Positions 57,822 to 64,000 of a stretch of DNA of 64,000 nt are shown one piece after another. The translations under genes and the position numbers were made by a program. Numbering within the stretch: position 1 is the stretch's first letter; every line of letters begins with the position of its first letter. Origin of the DNA: Stomorhina lunata (Eukaryota; Arthropoda; Insecta; Diptera; Rhiniidae); assembly GCA_933228675.1 (NCBI GenBank), contig OW121744.1, positions 20,511,111 to 20,575,110 of the forward strand, in the 5' to 3' direction. The notes under the pieces are model-generated. The model saw nothing but the letters and a program-made list of their open reading frames with translations, was not told where the DNA came from and ran no database searches.

Positions 57822-60800
57822 ATGTTATATTCCTTAATGTTTTACTTAACCAATATACCACGTTTACATCTATGGGCCTATGCGACTTTGGCCTATGTTA
57901 TATATTATTTAATACAAGTTGTTAAGGTAAGTAAATCGAATAACTAAGGAATTATAGTATAACCCCTGATAATGTACAAACTTGTAATTTTAGCGACCAA
58001 TCTTGGCCTGTGCCGATGGACCATTTAAAAAGTTTTTATATAAAAATATACCGACACTAGAAATGAAATATTGGCCAACATTTTGGTGTTTCGAAAGTCG
58101 TGCCCAAACAGTATTCGCTAGTTTTATAAGATCAAGTATTTTGCCAAAAATTAATTACAGAAGGTAATTTAAATTATCACTTTAAATTTTCAATAATATT
58201 TACCTTAAATTTTTGTTAATTAGGGAAATTCTAGTGCTACCCGATGGAGGTGAAGTTGCCTTAGATTGGATGGAGGATGGCTGTCGTGAAGATGGTCCCT
58301 GCGTTATTTTGCTACCAGGTCTAACAGGTGAATCGCAGGCGGACTATATCAAGTGTATAGTTTTAGCTGCTAAACATTCCGGTTTGCGTGTGGTCGTTTT
58401 CAATAATCGTGGCTTGGGCGGCATTGAATTGAAAACTCCTCGCTTGTATTGTGCCTCAAACTGTGAAGATCTTTCAGAGGTAGTGAAACATGTCTCGAAA
58501 ATTGTGCCAAAAGAAAGATTGGGAGCTGCTGGCATATCGATGGGTGGTCTAATATTAGGCAATTATTTGGTGCGTAAAAGCGATGAGGCTCGTTCTTATT
58601 TAGCGGCAGCTAAAATTATTTCCGCTCCTTGGGATATTCACAAAGGTAAGTTTTAAAGGATTTAATAATTTCATGTTTCTTAAATCTACCTTTTTATTTG
58701 TATTTTTTTAGGTACTATCAGTATTGAAAAGCCTATTTTGAATAATTTGTTAGGAAGACATTTGACCAGCAATCTCTGCAAAACTTTAAAGAATTGTGAA
58801 ATTTTTAAAGATGCTGACATTGATATGGAAAAGATCTCAAATGTAAGTTATAGTTAATAATTTATTTACTTTTTTTTCATGTAGTCTCTGACTTATAGTC
58901 TCTGACTATAAAGTCTCTGACGATATAGTCTCTAACTACATAGTTTTTGACTATGTAGTCTCTGACTATGTAGTCTCTGACTATATAGTACCTGACTATA
59001 TAATCTCTGACTATATAGTCTTTGACTATAAAGTCTTTGACTATGTAGTCTCTTAGTTTATAGTCTATGACTATATAGTCTCTTACTATATAGTCTATGA
59101 CTACATAGTCTCTAACTATATAGTTTTTGGCTATGTAGTCTGTTACTATAAAGTCTCTGACTATATAGTCTCCGACTATATAGTCTCTGACTATATAGTC
59201 TCCGACTATATAGTCTCTGACTATATAGTCTCCGACTATATAGTCTCTGACTATATAGTCTACGACTATATAGTCTCTGACTATATAGTCTCCGACTATA
59301 TAGTCTCTGACTATATAGTCTCTGACTATATAGTCTCTGGCTATAAAGTCTCTGACTATATAGTCTCTGACTATATAGTCTCTGACTATATAGTTTTTGC
59401 CTATATAGTCTCTGACTATATAGTCTCTGACTATATAGTTTCTGACTATATAGTCTCTGATTATATAGTCTCTGACTATATAGTCTCTGGCTATATAATC
59501 GCTGACTATATAGTCTCTGACTATATGGTCGCTGACTATATAGTCTCTGAATATATAACCTCTGACTATATAGTCCCTGACTATATAGTCTCTGACTATA
59601 TAGTCTTTGACTTTATAGTCTCTGATTGTATAGTCTGTGACTATATAGTCCCTCACAATATAGTCTCTGACTATATAGTCTCTGACAATAAACTCTCTAA
59701 CTATATAGTCTCTGACTATATAGTCTCTGACTTTATAGTCTCTGACTATATAGTCTCTGACTTTATAGTATCTGACTATATAGTCTCTGACTTTATAGTA
59801 TCTGACTATATAGTCTCTGACTATATATCCTCTGGCTATAATAAAGACAGAGACTTTATTATAGTTTTGAGCAATAAAGATTCTGACTATATAGTCTCTG
59901 ACTTTATAGTCTCTGACTATATAGTCTCTGACTATATAGTCACTGACTATATAGTCTCTGACTATATAGTCTCTGACTATATAGCCTCTGACTATATAGT
60001 CTCTGACTATATAGCCTCTGACTATATAGTCTCTGACTATATATTCCCTAGACTATATAGTCTCTGACTAAATAGTCTCTGACTATTTAGTCTCTTATAT
60101 AGTCTCTGACTATGTAGTCTCTGACTATATAGTCTCTGACTATATTGTGCCTAACTATAAAGTCTCTGACTATATAGCTTCGACTATATTGTCTCTGACT
60201 ATATAGTCTTTGACGATATAGTCTCTGACTATGTAGTCTCTGACTATATAGTCTCTGACTATATAGTCTCTGACTATATAGTCTCTGACTATATAGTCTC
60301 TGACTATATAGTCTCTGACTATATAGTCTCTGACTATATAGTCTCTGACTATATAGTCTCTAACTATATAGTCTCTGACTATATAGTCTCTAACTATATA
60401 ATATCTGACTATATAGTCTCTGACTACAAAGTCTCTGACTATATAGTCTCTGACTATATAGTCTCTGTCTATATTGTCTCTAACTATACAGCCTCTGACT
60501 ATATAGTATCTAACTATACAGCCTCTGACTATATAGTCTCTAACTATACAGCCTCTGACTATATAGTCTCTGACTATATAATCTCTGACTATATATAGTC
60601 TCTGACTATAAAGTCTCTGACTATATAGTCTCTGACTTTGTAGTCTCTGACTATAATCTTACTATATATACATTTTCTCAAAGTAATAATCAAATTTTTT
60701 ATTTTTTTGTTCAGTGTAAAACCATTAAGGAGTTCGATGCCTTATTTACATCCAAACAATTCGGTTATGCCCATGTGGACGACTACTATTCCGATGCTAC

Positions 60801-61200
60801 ATTGCACAACAAGCTGCACTATATTTCCGTGCCATTATTATGCCTCAGTGCAGCCGATGATCCATTTCAACCCCTCGAAGCCCTACCCATTAAGCAGGCC
60901 GAAGAGAGTACACATGTAGCCTTTGTGGTGACGGCACGCGGCGGTCATATTGGTTTCTTAGAAGGATGGTGGCCCTCGTCGAGAGAAGAGTATATGGGAC
61001 GATTATTTGTTGAATATTTTACGACTGTTTTATGTGATAAAAGTGAAGAATTTAAGAAAATAACCAATGAAATGTTTGAAAAATATGATGAACTCAAGTA
61101 TTTATTTCCAATGCCGGAACCAGTTAAAAAAGTTCCATTGAAAATATCGACGTCATTTTTGAACTCCGAGGAATTGGAGGAGTTGTGTAAGGAAGTGTAG
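57822..61200 (+). CDS. ABHD1/3-type alpha/beta-hydrolase (probable membrane phospholipase/esterase)
   Basis: Coding exons are 57822-57926, 57994-58163, 58224-58645, 58712-58842 and 60715-61200, all with GT-AG introns, joining in frame to 437 aa. The N-terminus (residues 1-34) is hydrophobic and is probably a membrane anchor. The alpha/beta-hydrolase fold spans about 90-390. The nucleophile is Ser197 in GISMGG; the acid is Asp324 in SAADDP; the His is His354 in ARGGHIGFLEG. LLPGLTGES forms the oxyanion-hole loop and VFNNRGLGG the conserved strand-loop. The order and the GGHIGFLEG ending are characteristic of ABHD1/2/3 proteins; mammalian ABHD3 cleaves phospholipids with medium-chain or oxidised acyl groups, but the substrate here is unknown. 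The leader exon starts at 57779, so a further upstream exon is expected. Intron 58843-60714 is filled by a 15-bp satellite. All catalytic residues are intact. Confidence 0.95.
58878..60660. repeat. 15-bp palindromic satellite inside the hydrolase intron
   Basis: About 115-120 copies of the palindrome GACTATATAGTC plus a TCT spacer. The unit is a multiple of three without stops, so both strands stay open as Asp-Tyr-Ile-Val-Ser/Arg repeats (259 aa on minus, 180 aa on plus); these are not proteins. The array occupies almost all of an 1872-bp intron, starting about 35 bases after the donor and ending about 54 before the acceptor. A short non-repeat interruption lies at 59838-59880. Confidence 0.97.
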
Positions 61201-61449
61201 TGAAATTTTTAAAAGTTATTTTTTTTTATTCTTCTAAGTCTAATTGGTTTCCCGAACGCTGTGCGATATTGTTACTTTAATTATGTTGTAACATCGGGCT
61301 CATATAATATTTTTGAAATCTAGTTCTTAGATAATAGGGAAATTCCGTTCAATTTGATTAGTATATAGCCTTAAAAAAGTATCGAACTTTAAGGCATGTT
61401 CCTCTAAAACATATAAAAAAATGATATACCCCCTAATTCATAAACGATA

Positions 61450-61455
61450 AATAAA
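61450..61455 (+). other. Poly(A) signal of the hydrolase gene
   Basis: AATAAA 250 bases after the stop codon, in AT-rich 3' sequence. Confidence 0.55.
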
Positions 61456-61870
61456 GTTATTACAAACTCATAAATCAAATAGTCAAAACATAATTCTTAT
61501 GATAAGCCTTTGATAGTTTTATAATATAGTTTATGAATTAGGGGGATAGTTTACAAATGCCATAAGTATTTTTTTTTTTTTTTTTTGATTCTTTATTGTA
61601 GTTAACAAATCATTCCATTTGAGATCAAGAGACAATTTTCCGCAGCCAATTCGATTGGAAATTATAGTGAGATTTTGAACAAAATTGTCTAGCATACTTT
61701 TAGGAGTTTCTAGACAACACATATCATATAAACGCTAAACTCTTGATTTAAGCGGTCTTATGTTTCTAATAATATGTAATTTCACTAATTGATTAAATAT
61801 TTGATTTCACTAAATCAACATCGATGTTAGTAAACTGAAAAAAGCAAGGAATCGTGTTTAAGATATAAAA
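61456..61870. other. Spacer, no gene seen
   Basis: AT-rich with a T tract near 61567. A 63-aa minus-strand frame here has no recognisable motif. Confidence 0.4.
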
Positions 61871-62315
61871 GTATATGATATATTTTAGACCGCCTAAAAG
61901 TAGGCTATGTAATTTTCTACTAAATTTCATTATTTTTGATTGGAATCAATTGCAGGCAGGGGTCGCTATTAGATTACGATTTTTGATTACGTTTTTAAAT
62001 AATTTAAGATATTCAGGACTAGTTTAAATTTGTTTAAAATATATAGGACATTTAAAAGGTGTCGTATAGTCATATTTTATATTAAAAAGTTTTTGATATA
62101 TTTTAGACCGTCTAAAAGTAGGCTATGTAATTTTCTACTAAATTTCATTATTTTTTATTGGAATCAATTGCAGGCAGGGGTCGCTATTAGATTTTTGATT
62201 ACGTTTATAAATAATTTAAGATATTCAGGACTAGTTTCAATTAGTTTAAAATATATAGAACATTTAAAAGGTGTCGTATAGTCATATTTTATATTAAAAA
62301 GTTTTTGGATTGTAA
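61871..62315. repeat. Two tandem copies of a 218-bp unit
   Basis: TAGGCTATGTAATTTTCTAC starts at 61901 and 62119. Both copies share GGAATCAATTGCAGGCAGGG, GTCGCTATTAGAT, TAAGATATTCAGGACTAGTT and AAGGTGTCGTATAGTCATAT. Identity is above 90 percent, so the duplication is recent. Confidence 0.92.
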
Positions 62316-62519
62316 TTGAAATGTTGTGTGAAAGATGTCTAATAGCAGGACATTGATGGCCGATTTACTAATCATCTACAAGAAATAATGTGGTCTACGG
62401 ATTTTTCTTTTTCGAAAGATCTCTTGCTATGTGACAAGTGGGACGATCCTGTTGAAACCACATATTCTCTACCTCAAAATCATAAATTTTCGGCCACAAA
62501 AAGCTATGGACCATCTCAC
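62316..62519. other. Short spacer, no gene seen
   Basis: Nothing was recognised between the tandem duplication and the DD37E element. Confidence 0.4.
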
Positions 62520-63823
62520 TATAAAGAGTGCTCTAAATAAAATTTGTAGTTGGATTTTCTTAAATAAAAATCAAACCTTTTAATATAAAAACTCTACAAA
62601 ATACGCAAATATAATGACATATTATACAAAATCATTTAGCATTAAAATGTTTACTTAGTACTCGGGTTTTGCAAAATTATCGACTTTTTTCGGAAACCCT
62701 CCCATTAAAGATTTTACAATTGCTTCTGATACCTTTTTGGAGCATGTGTTCCACCTGCGCTTAAAATCGGACATGTTCTTGGAAATCTTTCCTGTGTTCT
62801 TCAATTCCTTTTTTACCAGAGCCCAATACCTTTCCAAAGGCCGAAGTTCTGGACAGTTAGGTGGATTTGCCTCTCATGGTACAAAAATGGCATTATTCTT
62901 TGAGTACCACTCAAGTGCCTTTTTTCTATAATAGCACGATGCCAAATCGGGCCAAAAAATGCAGTCACTCTGTGCTCTCTTAAAAAGGGTAACAACCGTT
63001 TTTGTAGGCACTCCTTTATATAAATTTCTGTGTTTTTTGTGCAGATGCCACAAATACTTTACTTCTTTTGCCACAACTGCAAATAGCTTGCCAAACGAGA
63101 AACTTCTTAGGGAATTTTGTTTGCTTTTTTGTGCGAAACTCTTGCCGAACAATGCCCCGTTTATCAGCAACATAAAAATCTTGACCAGGAAGTTGAGAAA
63201 AGTCTGCCAGTACGTATGTTTCATCATCCATCACACAACAGGTGTATTTTTTTATAAAATCAGACTTCAATTTTTTCGCTCGTTTTTCTTGCTTCTTAGT
63301 TCTTTATAGCATTGCGATCTGGAACCTTTTGGACTTTGTATGTCTTCAGTCCAGCATAAGCTTTGACTCTATGTGCAAAATTCGTAGAACATTTCACCGT
63401 ACGAGCTGCTTTTTTTAAAGAAGTGTTAGGCGCTCTTTGAAAGAGTCGCTCGACTTCTTTTGCCTTACCAATATCTGTAGGACCTTTTTTCCTCCCTGAT
63501 CCAGGTTTTCTTTCAATGCTCAGGTTTTCCTTATACCATTCTGATGGCATTAGAAACCGCTCGAGGGTCAACTTTCAAATTTTTAGCTATTTTTTAAAAA
63601 GTCCATGACGGATTTTTTTGAAAAGTTTTAAATATATTTTCACGAACTTTTTTTCGCAGTCCATTTTGACTGAAATAACTATTGAAAATTAATAATTTCT
63701 AAAATAATAGTATCTGACATATATATAGAAACCAACTTGATCAAAAAATAAATTATTTCTTGCACTATGGATAAATTTTGTCTAAAATAGTAAATGCATA
63801 TTTTTTTTAGAACACTCTTTATA
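62520..63823 (-). mobile_element. DD37E transposon of the IS630-Tc1-mariner group, decayed
   Basis: TATAAAGAGTGCTCTAAA at 62520-62537 and its complement TTTAGAACACTCTTTATA at 63806-63823 form the ends (one mismatch over 18), including the TA target. The length is about 1.3 kb, with one broken transposase gene on the minus strand. Confidence 0.85.
62655..63664 (-). pseudogene. DD37E transposase, frameshifted
   Basis: A likely start is the ATG at 63664 (MDCEKKFVK). The N-terminal DNA-binding region is spread over frames: NPSWTF-KIAKNLKVDPRAV, then KAKEVERLFQRAPNTSLKKA. The first catalytic Asp is in CVMDDETYV, the second in IFWPDLASCYY, and the Glu in CPELRPLERYWALVKKELK. Counting through one in-frame stop, 37 residues lie between the second Asp and the Glu, which places it with the DD37E (ITmD37E) group rather than Tc1 (34E) or mariner (34D). 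Several frame changes and stops make it inactive. Confidence 0.82.
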
Positions 63824-64000
63824 TAATATGTCATACATATTACTTATTATTGTGCTGTCCATCACTGCCCTATGGATATGTGATGACACCTCAATTTTTG
63901 AGTTCAATTTCCCGTAATAATAAAACTAATTAAATATTAACAATTACGATTACTAATCATTATTTAAAAGCCATGTTAATTAACAGCAATGTTATTTTAC
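63824..64000. other. Spacer to the window end
   Basis: AT-rich sequence with no recognised feature. Confidence 0.4.

Noticed and set aside
58877..60067. Frames of 259 aa (minus) and 180 aa (plus) rich in Asp-Tyr-Ile-Val
   Set aside because: They are translations of the 15-bp satellite, whose unit is a multiple of three and has no stop on either strand. They lie in an intron.

Overview
The window looks like AT-rich, TE-rich euchromatin from a true fly (Diptera). Two genes with GT-AG introns have insect-type products, and the mobile elements (jockey-like and RTE-like LINEs, Tc1, mariner and DD37E elements, tRNA-derived SINEs, small TIR elements) are typical of fly genomes. A calyptrate such as a blowfly is my guess from the repeat style, not something the sequence proves. 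I see no rRNA, genuine tRNA, CRISPR or bacterial gene.

Layout: 0-9 kb is AT-rich spacer with an (AT)n tract, a dispersed repeat, a dead mariner joined to a SINE, and a jockey-like LINE relic interrupted by a small TIR element. 9.1-10.3 kb is a 30-bp satellite interrupted by a segment that folds as a complete type I hammerhead ribozyme (9433-9495), the most notable object here. 10.3-13.9 kb is a 24-bp repeat holding a 245-bp TIR element and a 5'-truncated RTE-type LINE with an open frame and an 8-bp target duplication. 15.6-17.3 kb is a structurally complete Tc1-family transposon with paired (IR/DR) terminal binding sites and an intact 339-aa transposase. 17.5-41 kb holds degenerate satellites, LINE relics, SINEs, small TIR elements and dispersed repeats.

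Two host genes are clear. RnrS (41729-44341, four coding exons, 398 aa) encodes the small subunit of ribonucleotide reductase; a TATA box, an initiator and an E2F-type site lie in front of it, which fits S-phase expression. An ABHD1/3-type alpha/beta hydrolase (coding 57822-61200, five coding exons, 437 aa) probably has an upstream non-coding exon ending near 48542, which would make its first intron about 9.2 kb. Most of that intron is a 29-bp satellite with 203-bp (7 x 29) higher-order periodicity. Another of its introns is nearly all a 15-bp palindromic satellite.

The last 2.5 kb has a 218-bp tandem duplication and a decayed DD37E transposon with both terminal inverted repeats. The two genes share no obvious pathway. 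The rest is best read as a record of nested insertions and satellite growth around and inside them.
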